Virus record (IMG/VR): IMGVR_UViG_3300020438_003241
Span: 1-42,272 of that record
Strand: one strand, 5' to 3'
Source of the DNA: a virus
DNA length: 42,272 nt
Made by a program: the position numbers and the translations under genes. Positions 17,222-25,130 of the stretch are shown here, one piece after another. Every line of letters begins with the position of its first letter. Position 1 is the first letter of the stretch. The notes below the pieces were generated by a model, which saw only the letters and a program-made list of their open reading frames with translations, was not told where the DNA came from and did not search any database.

Positions 17222-17879
17222 AAATCTTAGAAATCAAATATATTTAAAATATAATGTACGTGAGTATTTTGAAAATATAGTTTCCCTAAAAGATAAAGTT
17301 GTAGTCGATTGGGGGTGTAATCATGGAAACATGTTGGAATATCAACCTTGTGATTTTGACTATATTGGATTAGATATTGACAAATATATCATTGAACAAA
17401 ATCGATCTAAATGGCCTCAGCATGAGTGGATTCATATGGATGCTCATAATCATCAGTACCACCCCCATGGTGGTAACGAGTGGGCTGAAATTAGACCTCA
17501 TGATTTAGTTTTAATGTTTAGTATATTTACACACATGGACGTAGATACTATGCATGAATATATTGGTAAAATGGAAGCTCCACTACTAAGTACATTTATT
17601 CCCAGTAATGATAAAGAAAAATTACAAACAGCTTTAGGATATAGACTTACATCTGATCTGTATACACAAGTATTAGACAAACCGTTCTGTTATATCGTTG
17701 CTACACCCGATGATGTATTAATATATGAGAATATTAGATCAATGCCTTTTAAAGATCCAAAAATATGGTATTTTTTAGTAGTTCATCATCCCGACTATAT
17801 GAGACAATATGGTGAAATCATTGATACACCATACGAAACAGGAATTAGAAATACACAGCTATGCTTATCAGTAAAATAG
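17214..17879 (+). CDS. Class I SAM-dependent methyltransferase
   Basis: 221 residues. 'KVVVDWGCNHGNML' (about 28-41) is the glycine-containing motif I that binds S-adenosylmethionine. 'YIGLDIDKYII' places the acidic residue that contacts the ribose (Asp54 region). 'PHDLVLMFSIFTHMDVDTMH' matches motif IV/V with the FTHM pattern often seen in methyltransferases acting on small molecules or glycans. The acceptor cannot be predicted. The first codons overlap the previous gene by 8 bases, and the last 19 bases overlap the GNAT-like gene, so all five genes from 16038 to 18900 are likely one unit. Confidence 0.8.
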   Translation: MVKNLRNQIYLKYNVREYFENIVSLKDKVVVDWGCNHGNMLEYQPCDFDYIGLDIDKYIIEQNRSKWPQHEWIHMDAHNHQYHPHGGNEWAEIRPHDLVLMFSIFTHMDVDTMHEYIGKMEAPLLSTFIPSNDKEKLQTALGYRLTSDLYTQVLDKPFCYIVATPDDVLIYENIRSMPFKDPKIWYFLVVHHPDYMRQYGEIIDTPYETGIRNTQLCLSVK

Positions 17880-18397
17880 ATGATTGGTTGTATACTGAAC
17901 AACCTAGTAACGACACAAGGCCGGCTGAAGTATGGACTAGAAAAACCAAATCAGAAGATTTATCTGATATAGATAAATTATTATACGGATTAAAAGATAC
18001 GCATTGGCTAGCTAAAAACTATACAATGGACCAAATAGAAAAGCTAAAAGTAATTTCTATTATGAAGAGAGAAGGAAAGATTGTAGGATTTTCTGGAATT
18101 CAAACTATAGATATAGGTTCAAGGATATTATCTAGGCTATATCAAGTTCCAGAAAATAGAGTTAGATTTACTAGAGAGTTATTTAGACCTACTATACAAG
18201 CAATGGTTGAACAACAATTATTACTAGAAGGTAACAATAATCAAGTTGTAATATCAAGAGAACCGAGACAGTCGAAATATTTTAAGAGATTTGTCGACGA
18301 ACTAAATAAAAGAAGCACAGCCAAATGGACGCTTAATAATCAGTTATATGAAACTGTACCAGGTTCTTGGCAATATATAGCATGGAGAAATAAATGA
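17861..18397 (+). CDS. GNAT-like protein (paralogue of the 11551 gene)
   Basis: 178 residues. After an N-terminal helical part, 'KVISIMKREGKIVGFSGIQT' is the beta hairpin typical of GNAT folds. It is followed by 'RLYQVPENRVRFTREL', a helix 'PTIQAMVEQQLLL', a strand 'NQVVISREP', and 'YFKRFVDELNKR' before the final beta strands. The order of elements matches the 11551 gene, with low sequence identity. The acetyl-CoA loop is not clear, so acetyltransferase activity is an inference from fold. The following oxygenase gene starts on its last codon (4-base ATGA overlap), as for the other copy. Confidence 0.55.
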   Translation: MLISKIDDWLYTEQPSNDTRPAEVWTRKTKSEDLSDIDKLLYGLKDTHWLAKNYTMDQIEKLKVISIMKREGKIVGFSGIQTIDIGSRILSRLYQVPENRVRFTRELFRPTIQAMVEQQLLLEGNNNQVVISREPRQSKYFKRFVDELNKRSTAKWTLNNQLYETVPGSWQYIAWRNK

Positions 18398-18900
18398 AAC
18401 AATATGGAATTCAGACAGATGTAAACCTTGGTATGGAATTTTTTCAAGAGTATTTTGATAAAACCGAATGGGTAGAATCGTTTGAACATTATGGAGAAAG
18501 AATTCCAGACTGTACTAATGGAAAATTAATGACAAAATTTTATGTTAAGCATATTCCAGCAGAAATGCATGACATAAAGATAAGAAAGTTTGTTCTAAAA
18601 CAATTTAAAAAATATGGAATTAAAACAAAAGACTTTCGATTAGATTTTTTTCTTGTAAAAGCTGGAGGAAGTATGCCTCCTCATGCTGATTTATATTCTG
18701 AAATAGCTTTTTTAATGCCTCTTTCAAAAAACACCGGCTGCTTAGGTATTAAAGACGATAGCGGTGAAATGAGAATTGTGTATAACGATATGTTTATCTT
18801 AAACACCAAAAAAGTTCACTGGGTAGAAGAGCCAACAGAAGATCGACTTTTGTTTAGGTTAGCTGTCCACGATTTTCCATATACAGAAATGATCTTATAA
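18394..18900 (+). CDS. AspH-like 2-oxoglutarate/Fe(II) oxygenase
   Basis: 168 residues. 'DFFLVKAGGSMPPHADLYSE' holds the iron ligands His97 and Asp99. 'IAFLMPLSKNTGCLGIKDD' is the following jelly-roll part. 'NTKKVHWVEEPTEDRLLFRL' has the distal His142 and the 2-oxoglutarate Arg151. The gene ends the 10.6-18.9 kb enzyme island; a new late promoter and structural genes follow after 27 bases. It pairs with the upstream GNAT-like gene through a 4-base overlap. Substrate unknown. Confidence 0.75.
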   Translation: MKQYGIQTDVNLGMEFFQEYFDKTEWVESFEHYGERIPDCTNGKLMTKFYVKHIPAEMHDIKIRKFVLKQFKKYGIKTKDFRLDFFLVKAGGSMPPHADLYSEIAFLMPLSKNTGCLGIKDDSGEMRIVYNDMFILNTKKVHWVEEPTEDRLLFRLAVHDFPYTEMIL

Positions 18901-18927
18901 CGCCATCACCTAACTCACTGTAAAGAG

Positions 18928-18935
18928 AATAAATA
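18928..18935 (+). promoter_or_regulatory. T4-like late promoter box (AATAAATA)
   Basis: AATAAATA, 25 bases before the ATG at 18961, with AATAGGG as ribosome binding site. It marks the return from enzyme genes to structural genes. Confidence 0.7.
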
Positions 18936-18962
18936 CATATAACCAGAATAGGGTATATGTAT
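18933..18962 (+). repeat. Inverted repeat ending in a start codon
   Basis: ATACATATA (18933-18941) pairs with TATATGTAT (18954-18962), extended inward by two G-C pairs after one mismatch. The 3' arm contains the first two bases of the ATG at 18961 and the 5' arm overlaps the late promoter. It has the same layout as 8850-8878, with a different arm sequence. Confidence 0.55.
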
Positions 18963-19644
18963 GGCGACAAGTAAGAATTTTGAACTAGGTAGTTTTGCAA
19001 ATAATGTAGATCACAATCCTGCCAATGGTGATACAACCATTGCTAATAATATTATTTTAACAGGAGAATTAAGAGGCCCGTCAACAATGATATTAGATCC
19101 TGCTGCTATAGGTGATGCAACTGGATTATTACAAATTAAGGGGAACTTACAAGTTGATGGTACAACCACCACTATAAATAGTACCCAATTAGACGTAGAT
19201 GACCTTAATATTACTATAGCTAGTGGTGCGGCTAATGCCGCCGCGGCTGACGGTGCAGGACTCACAGTAGATGGAGCAAATGCAACATTTACATACGATG
19301 CCGCTAATGATCGTTGGACAATGAACAAGTCATTGTTTGCAACCATTGACGGTATGAGTATAGACGATCTAACTGATGTCGACACAACCACAACTGCTCC
19401 TACGAGTGGGCAAACTATTGTATGGGACGGTGCAAAGTTTGTACCAGGTGATAGTTTTAGTCAAAGTGATTTTAATACAGCTTTTGCATCAAAAAACATA
19501 AATGATTTAAATGATGTTGATACAACCGGTATTACCAATGGACAAGTACTAGTTTATGATTCAGCTAATACAAAATTTATAGCCGGTACTGTAAGTGGTG
19601 GTGGCGGAGGCGGAAGCGGGCTGTTTAGCTTGTTAGACTTTTAA
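18961..19644 (+). CDS. Phage structural/fibre protein, paralogue of the 1340 gene
   Basis: 227 residues. 'GPSTMILDPAAIGDATGLLQ', 'IKGNLQVDGTTTTINSTQLD', 'DLNITIASGAA', 'GAGLTVDGANATFTYD' and 'NDRWTMNKSL' line up with the same segments of the protein at 1340. The remainder differs: 'IDDLTDVDTTTTAPTSGQT' and 'INDLNDVDTTGITNGQ' form a repeated fibre motif, and the end is a Gly-rich linker plus LFSLLDF. It is likely a virion fibre or adaptor. It opens the second structural block behind a late promoter. Confidence 0.75.
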   Translation: MATSKNFELGSFANNVDHNPANGDTTIANNIILTGELRGPSTMILDPAAIGDATGLLQIKGNLQVDGTTTTINSTQLDVDDLNITIASGAANAAAADGAGLTVDGANATFTYDAANDRWTMNKSLFATIDGMSIDDLTDVDTTTTAPTSGQTIVWDGAKFVPGDSFSQSDFNTAFASKNINDLNDVDTTGITNGQVLVYDSANTKFIAGTVSGGGGGGSGLFSLLDF

Positions 19645-19650
19645 TAAATA
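19643..19650 (+). promoter_or_regulatory. T4-like late promoter box (AATAAATA)
   Basis: AATAAATA overlapping the preceding stop codon and 22 bases before the ATG at 19673. The downstream leader 'AGTATAACA' and an AAGGAAG ribosome binding site resemble those of the 25096 promoter. Confidence 0.7.
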
Positions 19651-19672
19651 AGTATAACAGACAAGGAAGAAC

Positions 19673-20002
19673 ATGCCTACATTTACCACATATAAGACAG
19701 CGACAATAAACACAACATCAGGTACGACTCTTGTAACTTGTGGTGCTGGACAACATTTTTTACATAGTGCATATGCAACAAATGTTGAAGGCAGTGCAAT
19801 GCCTATTACATTAGAAATAGTACATGCAGATACGACCGTGACACATGTCGCTCACAAACGTAAAATTTTTCCCAATGAAACAGTTGACTTGGCATCTCAA
19901 AACAAAATATACTTACTAACTGGAGATGCATTAAAAGTTAAAGCAGACAGAGCAAATGCTTTTACTGTATCAATAAGTCTATTAGATGAGGCTAACACAT
20001 AA
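19673..20002 (+). CDS. Small phage structural protein
   Basis: 109 residues, predicted beta-rich: MPTFTTYKTATINTTSGTTL, then 'HFLHSAYATNVEGSAMPITL', and ending 'FTVSISLLDEANT'. Position and general pattern match the 102-residue gene at 2186, also just behind a 1340/18961-type gene. Its TAA overlaps the next ATG by one base. It is probably a virion protein; no motif gives more. Confidence 0.65.
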   Translation: MPTFTTYKTATINTTSGTTLVTCGAGQHFLHSAYATNVEGSAMPITLEIVHADTTVTHVAHKRKIFPNETVDLASQNKIYLLTGDALKVKADRANAFTVSISLLDEANT

Positions 20003-20280
20003 TGAGCATTAACGATTCAAGAACAGATAGTACAGGCGGAATATACACAGGAACACAGTACGGTGATAAAACATTTTATGGTTTTAAATTAAACAATCTC
20101 ACAGGAGATTTGACTGTAGAAATTATTGATGCTAACGATACTGATCCTATTGTGCTACCAGATACTATATATTCTGAGGTAATAGGGCCAAATGATTATA
20201 AACAACATTTTTGGAGTATTGATGCTATTGAGTTTGAAATACATACTGATGGTCATCTTAGGATGAAGTTTCTATCATGA
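20002..20280 (+). CDS. Small phage protein in the fibre operon, unknown function
   Basis: 92 residues, acidic and predicted beta-rich: MSINDSRTDSTGGIYTGTQY, then 'FYGFKLNNLTGDLTVEIID' and 'IEFEIHTDGHLRMKFLS'. The start is coupled to the previous gene (TAATG). No recognised domain is seen. Location between structural genes suggests a virion or assembly role. Confidence 0.6.
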   Translation: MSINDSRTDSTGGIYTGTQYGDKTFYGFKLNNLTGDLTVEIIDANDTDPIVLPDTIYSEVIGPNDYKQHFWSIDAIEFEIHTDGHLRMKFLS

Positions 20281-20287
20281 CTGTTGG

Positions 20288-20295
20288 CATAAATA
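20288..20295 (+). promoter_or_regulatory. T4-like late promoter box (CATAAATA)
   Basis: CATAAATA, 31 bases before the ATG at 20327 of the largest fibre gene. ACAGGACG lies about 9 bases before the ATG as ribosome binding site. Confidence 0.65.
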
Positions 20296-20326
20296 TTAGT
20301 AGATACAAAATGACAGGACGCAATAA

Positions 20327-23300
20327 ATGGCAACAATTTTAGACCTTGGAAAACTAAGATTTCATTTTGCAGGCGTATATGACGCCGCAACAGAATATGA
20401 AATGAACGACATCGTCAAATATGGCGGTAATGTCTATGTTTATTCAAATGTAACTAAGACAACAGGTAATATACCAACTAACACAGCATATTGGACCTTA
20501 ATGGTCGAAGGCTTTAAATTTAGACAGGTATATGATCAGGCAACGCAATATCGTGTAGGCGATGGTGTAACACACGGTGGTAAAGTATATATTTGTATAC
20601 TAGACACACAAGGAAATACGCCTCCAAATGCGACATACTGGAGTCAATTTGCAGACGGAATTCAATGGGAAGGTGATTTCTCAACAGTAGTAAATTATCA
20701 GAAAAATGATCTTGTCAAATACGGTTCACAAGTCTATATTGCCAAACAAGATACTTTAAGTAATTTACCAACTAACGCAACATTTTGGGATAAGTTTGTT
20801 GAAGGCGTTAGCCCACAAGGTGTTTATAATGCCGCTACAGCATATACACCAGGAGACTTAGTAGCATATGGTGCAAACATTTATCGTTGTATAGCTAACA
20901 GTACGGGTAATTTACCAACACAAACAGCTTATTTTGAAAACTTTATCAATGGTAACGACTTTCAAGGTGTTTGGTCAAATTCAACTCTTTATTTAGTTGG
21001 ACAAACTATACGTTATGGCGGTAATGTTTATAAAGCTAAGACAGATAATACTGGCTTCCAACCAGATACAAATACGGCACAATGGGATGAGTTTAGTACA
21101 GGTGTAAATTCTAGAGGCACTTGGTCTACAGCAACTGATTATGCCATTAACGATGTTGTTGCTTATGGTGGTAATACATATATTGTTCTAGTTGGACACA
21201 CATCAGGAGTATTTGCAACTGATTTAGCCGCAGGTAAATGGCAAAAATTTAATAGTGGCATACGCTACATGGGTAACTGGACTACAGGTACACAATATCT
21301 TAAAGATGATATTGTTAAGAGTAGTGTTAGTACATATATTTGTCTAGTAGATCACACAGCTGGCGCAGACTTTTTTATAGATTTGAACACAAACAACTAT
21401 TGGGAAGTATTTGTTGTTGGTGCTAGTTATGTGCTTCCAGCTACAACAGGTAATGCAGGTAAGTATCTACAAACTCCAGATGGAGCAACATACAGCTGGC
21501 AATTCTCTAATGCCAATGATAAAATTTATTATGTAGCAGAAGACTCAACCAGTAGTGCTGATGATGTAAATCATGGACAGGCGATTGATTATGCTTTTGC
21601 TAGTTTAAAATATGCATGTACATATATTGCGGCAGATACAGTAAACAGAACACCAGCTACAATCTTTATCAAAGACGGAACATACAGCGAAGTACTTCCA
21701 ATTACTATACCAGCTAATGTTACTATTGTTGGTGATGGTCAGCGTAACTGTATCATTCAACCAGCCGCTGGTAATGGCGATAACGGTGTACCAAACACAG
21801 AAGAAACAATGTTTTATGTAGACAGCGGTGTAATGATTGAAGGTCTACTATTAAAAGGATTAACAGGATTTCAAATTGGAACTCCGTTGGATCTTTCAAC
21901 AGCAACAATCAAAGGTTGTTATTTTAGATTAAAAGCTGGTGCAAATTTACTTAAATCACCTTACATCAAAGAATCAAGTGCATTTAGTTCAGGTGGTGTT
22001 GGTGCTATTGTTGATGGATCAACAGTTGCCGCAGGCACAGCGGGTAGTATGGTGTTTCACACATTTACACAAGTACATGATGGTGGTATTGGTTTTTGGA
22101 TTAAAGACAATGGATTGAGTGAGATTGTTTCTTGCTTTACTTACTACAATGATTATGGATATGTTGCAACAGGAGGCGGTAAAATCCGTGCATTGAACGG
22201 AAACAACAGTTATGGTACTTACGGTGCTGTTAGTGCTGGTTTTGATACAACAGAAGTTCCACTTAGTGGATATATGTACGGTGATACAGTTGAATATACA
22301 GCTAGTACACTTAATACACCAGACGGATTTACAGTTGGCGACACAATAACATATGGTGCAACAGCTACAGTAGCTATTGCAAGTGTATCAAATGAACAAC
22401 AATGTACAGTAGTAACAAGTGGTGCCCATGGATTAGCTGAAGGCGATATGATTGCATTCAGCGGTGTATCACCAAGTGCATGGCAACAACTACTAGGAAG
22501 CCATACTACAGCAAGCATGTACAATAGAACTTGGTATGCAGATGTAGTTAATAGTACTACTTTTAGAATATGTACCAATTCAGACTTAACAAACTACTTT
22601 GATACAAGAAGTGTAGCAGGTTGGGGTATTGTTACCGAAACAATCAGCGATGCTACAAGAGCTAATCCTGTGGTTATAACAATGACAGGACATGGATATT
22701 CAAACGGTGATACAGTGCAAAATATTAGTAGTGTAGTTGGTATGACACAATTAAACGGAAACACTTATTATGCTAACAATGTTACAGCAAACACAGTTCA
22801 ACTTTATACAGATGCAGGATTAACAACAACATTAGATGGTACTGCTTTCAGCACTTATACCAGCGGTGGTACTGCTGAAAGAGTATTAACAGGTACAGCA
22901 TTTGGCGGCGGTAACATAATTGATCACGGGTTGATAACATCTACAGTTGCAAATATTCAGACAAACTTAAATCCAGCTACCAAACATAGACTGGTATTAA
23001 ATGATTACAAAAAAGGTTATACAGGAAAAACAATTAAGGTTCATGTACAAAATGATCATGGTGGAAATACATATCGATTTGATGGACAAGAACTTCCGAC
23101 ACTTAAATTAGATACTAAACACAGAATGTATATCTTTGAACAAAATGATATTACAAATAACGGACACCCACTTTACTTTAGTACTACAGCAGATGGTATA
23201 CATGGGGGTGGTACAGAATTTAATCCTACTAAAGATGCCGCAACTGGACTCACAGGTAATGCTGTGGAATATTACTTAGATGGAGTAAAGCAAGCTGACT

Positions 23301-25084
23301 TAGCCGCATATAATACAGGATTCAATGCTGCAACTAGCAGAGAAGTATGGCTAGTTGGATCTACTAGTGATTTATTTCCAGTTTGTGTTAATCACTCGGG
23401 TATGGGAGGTACAACACCTTATACGTCAAGTGCTGGAACATATAACGGAACAACTGGTATTTTAGTATTGACTATCGGAACACACAGTTTAGTAGCAGGT
23501 GATTTTGTACATATTGACACTGACAGTGTAACATTTACTTGTACTAAAGATGCAAATGCAACAAATCATACATATCCTAGAAGCAGTGATCCTGCAAATA
23601 CAAGTTGGTATGTAAAAGTAATCACAGTTAGTGGAACAACTATTACTGTTAATGTTGGAAAATCACCAACAAATGAAACATATGCTCATACATATGTTAG
23701 TTCAACAGCAAACAATGTTAGTTCAACTACATATAACCCATTAATTAAATACACTGCAGCGACTCAGCATAGTACAACAGTTGCTGACAGTGATACAGTT
23801 TCAGGTATATACACTTATCCTTATGTAAATAATACAACTATTACTGCACAAGACGGTCAAAGTGCTACGCTATTAACTGTAGATGCAAACCAAGGACAGT
23901 TTGGTTTTGCACTAGTATTAGCAGGACTACCAGAAGAACCTAGAGCAGGCGCTAGTATTGAGTTTTTAACTAATACAACATATAACCCAGCAGATAATAC
24001 AGATATTGTACAAACACCCAATTATGGTGCCGATGCATTAACTTATATTATTACGGCAGTGAGTGGATATACGCAAACACAAGACCCAGTACTAAAAGGT
24101 ACTTGCACAGTTACACTAGCTACTGAAAAACAAAACACTAGTGCAACATATTATGGACAAAAATTTAAAATTAGATATAACTATAGCCAAGTACGATTAA
24201 CAGGACATGACTTTCTAAGTATTGGTACAGGTGGCAAAACAACCACTAACTATCCAGGTGAACCAACACAAGCGGCTTCACAAGGTAACGAAGTTACAGA
24301 GACATATCCAGGTCGTGTTTACTATGTAAGTACAGACCAAGATGGTAACTTTAGAGTTGGTAGTTACTTTAGAGTTGATCAAGCTACAGGTAGAGCTACA
24401 TTGGATGCCAGTGCATTTGACCTAGCTGGTCTTACAAGTTTGAGATTGGGTAGTATTGGTGCTCAGTTAGGTGAATCAATTAACGAATTTAGTGCAGACG
24501 GCACACTTAGCGGAAATAGTAATTTAGCAGTACCAACGGAACAAGCTGTCAAAACTTATGTAGATGCAAGGACTGGATCAAACATTACTACAGTTGGTAC
24601 AGTAACAAGTGGTACATTAGGAGATGGAGCTGCAATTAGTACAGTAACAACAAGTTTAGGTAGTGATGCAACAGGAGATGTATACTATAGAAACGCAGGT
24701 GGTAAGTTAACCAGACTAGGTATTGGTAATGCCGCTGAATCATTGACTGTATCCGCTGGCGGAATACCAGAATGGGCAGCAGCTTCAGGTGGATACCAAT
24801 ATGAAGTTAAGAGTGCTGATTTTACAGCGGCAAGCGGAAGTGCATATCTAGTAGATACTTCAGCCGCAGTCACTGTAACATTACCAGCTAGTCCGAGTGC
24901 AGGTGACTTTTTAATGATTATTGACGGCAGTGGTACAGCTGACACATATAATATCACAGTAGCCAGGAACGGTAGTGTAATACACCGACAAGAAAATGAT
25001 TTAGATATTGATTACGGTGAAACTGCACTAGAGCTTGTGTATATGGATGCTACCAACGGTTGGGTAATTACTAATCTACTATAA
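20327..25084 (+). CDS. Giant fibre/tailspike-like protein with seven N-terminal repeats
   Basis: 1585 residues, the largest gene here. Residues ~14-365 contain seven ~48-residue repeats of the form 'G.Y...T.Y...D.V.YGG..Y......G..P....W..F..G', similar to carbohydrate-binding modules of the CBM5/12 (ChiC-like) type. From about residue 395, 'DKIYYVAEDSTSSADDVNHG', 'ATIFIKDGTYSEVLPITIP', 'ANVTIVGDGQRNCIIQP' and 'VMIEGLLLKGLTGF' look like a pectin-lyase-type beta helix. Near residues 1340-1420, 'QDGNFRVGSYFRVDQATGRA' and 'TLSGNSNLAVPTEQAVKTYV' are phrases shared with marine myovirus fibres. The C-terminal ~90 residues ('AVTVTLPASPSAGDFLMI', 'DYGETALELVYMD') look like a small tip domain. Likely role: glycan binding or depolymerising fibre. 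Confidence 0.8.
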   Translation: MATILDLGKLRFHFAGVYDAATEYEMNDIVKYGGNVYVYSNVTKTTGNIPTNTAYWTLMVEGFKFRQVYDQATQYRVGDGVTHGGKVYICILDTQGNTPPNATYWSQFADGIQWEGDFSTVVNYQKNDLVKYGSQVYIAKQDTLSNLPTNATFWDKFVEGVSPQGVYNAATAYTPGDLVAYGANIYRCIANSTGNLPTQTAYFENFINGNDFQGVWSNSTLYLVGQTIRYGGNVYKAKTDNTGFQPDTNTAQWDEFSTGVNSRGTWSTATDYAINDVVAYGGNTYIVLVGHTSGVFATDLAAGKWQKFNSGIRYMGNWTTGTQYLKDDIVKSSVSTYICLVDHTAGADFFIDLNTNNYWEVFVVGASYVLPATTGNAGKYLQTPDGATYSWQFSNANDKIYYVAEDSTSSADDVNHGQAIDYAFASLKYACTYIAADTVNRTPATIFIKDGTYSEVLPITIPANVTIVGDGQRNCIIQPAAGNGDNGVPNTEETMFYVDSGVMIEGLLLKGLTGFQIGTPLDLSTATIKGCYFRLKAGANLLKSPYIKESSAFSSGGVGAIVDGSTVAAGTAGSMVFHTFTQVHDGGIGFWIKDNGLSEIVSCFTYYNDYGYVATGGGKIRALNGNNSYGTYGAVSAGFDTTEVPLSGYMYGDTVEYTASTLNTPDGFTVGDTITYGATATVAIASVSNEQQCTVVTSGAHGLAEGDMIAFSGVSPSAWQQLLGSHTTASMYNRTWYADVVNSTTFRICTNSDLTNYFDTRSVAGWGIVTETISDATRANPVVITMTGHGYSNGDTVQNISSVVGMTQLNGNTYYANNVTANTVQLYTDAGLTTTLDGTAFSTYTSGGTAERVLTGTAFGGGNIIDHGLITSTVANIQTNLNPATKHRLVLNDYKKGYTGKTIKVHVQNDHGGNTYRFDGQELPTLKLDTKHRMYIFEQNDITNNGHPLYFSTTADGIHGGGTEFNPTKDAATGLTGNAVEYYLDGVKQADLAAYNTGFNAATSREVWLVGSTSDLFPVCVNHSGMGGTTPYTSSAGTYNGTTGILVLTIGTHSLVAGDFVHIDTDSVTFTCTKDANATNHTYPRSSDPANTSWYVKVITVSGTTITVNVGKSPTNETYAHTYVSSTANNVSSTTYNPLIKYTAATQHSTTVADSDTVSGIYTYPYVNNTTITAQDGQSATLLTVDANQGQFGFALVLAGLPEEPRAGASIEFLTNTTYNPADNTDIVQTPNYGADALTYIITAVSGYTQTQDPVLKGTCTVTLATEKQNTSATYYGQKFKIRYNYSQVRLTGHDFLSIGTGGKTTTNYPGEPTQAASQGNEVTETYPGRVYYVSTDQDGNFRVGSYFRVDQATGRATLDASAFDLAGLTSLRLGSIGAQLGESINEFSADGTLSGNSNLAVPTEQAVKTYVDARTGSNITTVGTVTSGTLGDGAAISTVTTSLGSDATGDVYYRNAGGKLTRLGIGNAAESLTVSAGGIPEWAAASGGYQYEVKSADFTAASGSAYLVDTSAAVTVTLPASPSAGDFLMIIDGSGTADTYNITVARNGSVIHRQENDLDIDYGETALELVYMDATNGWVITNLL

Positions 25085-25095
25085 GATAAAAAATG

Positions 25096-25103
25096 TATAA
25101 ATA
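25096..25103 (+). promoter_or_regulatory. T4-like late promoter box (TATAAATA)
   Basis: An exact TATAAATA, 27 bases before the ATG at 25131, followed by the 'AGTATAACA' leader also seen at 19651 and by AAGGAAAG as ribosome binding site. Confidence 0.75.
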
Positions 25104-25130
25104 AGTATAACAAAGGATTAAGGAAAGAAA

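Noticed and set aside
17457-17475. GC-rich hairpin TACCACC-loop-GGTGGTA inside the methyltransferase gene
   Set aside because: It encodes a His/Gly-rich loop in frame, has no T-run, and is mid-gene; most simply a coding coincidence.
19011-19391. 126-codon - strand frame opposite the 18961 structural gene
   Set aside because: A Val/Ala/Pro-rich shadow; a similar shadow appears opposite the paralogue at 1471-1695, as expected from shared coding sequence on the other strand.
22219-22578. 119-codon - strand frame within the giant fibre gene
   Set aside because: Biased composition reflecting the repetitive + strand gene, no start signals, no recognised motif.
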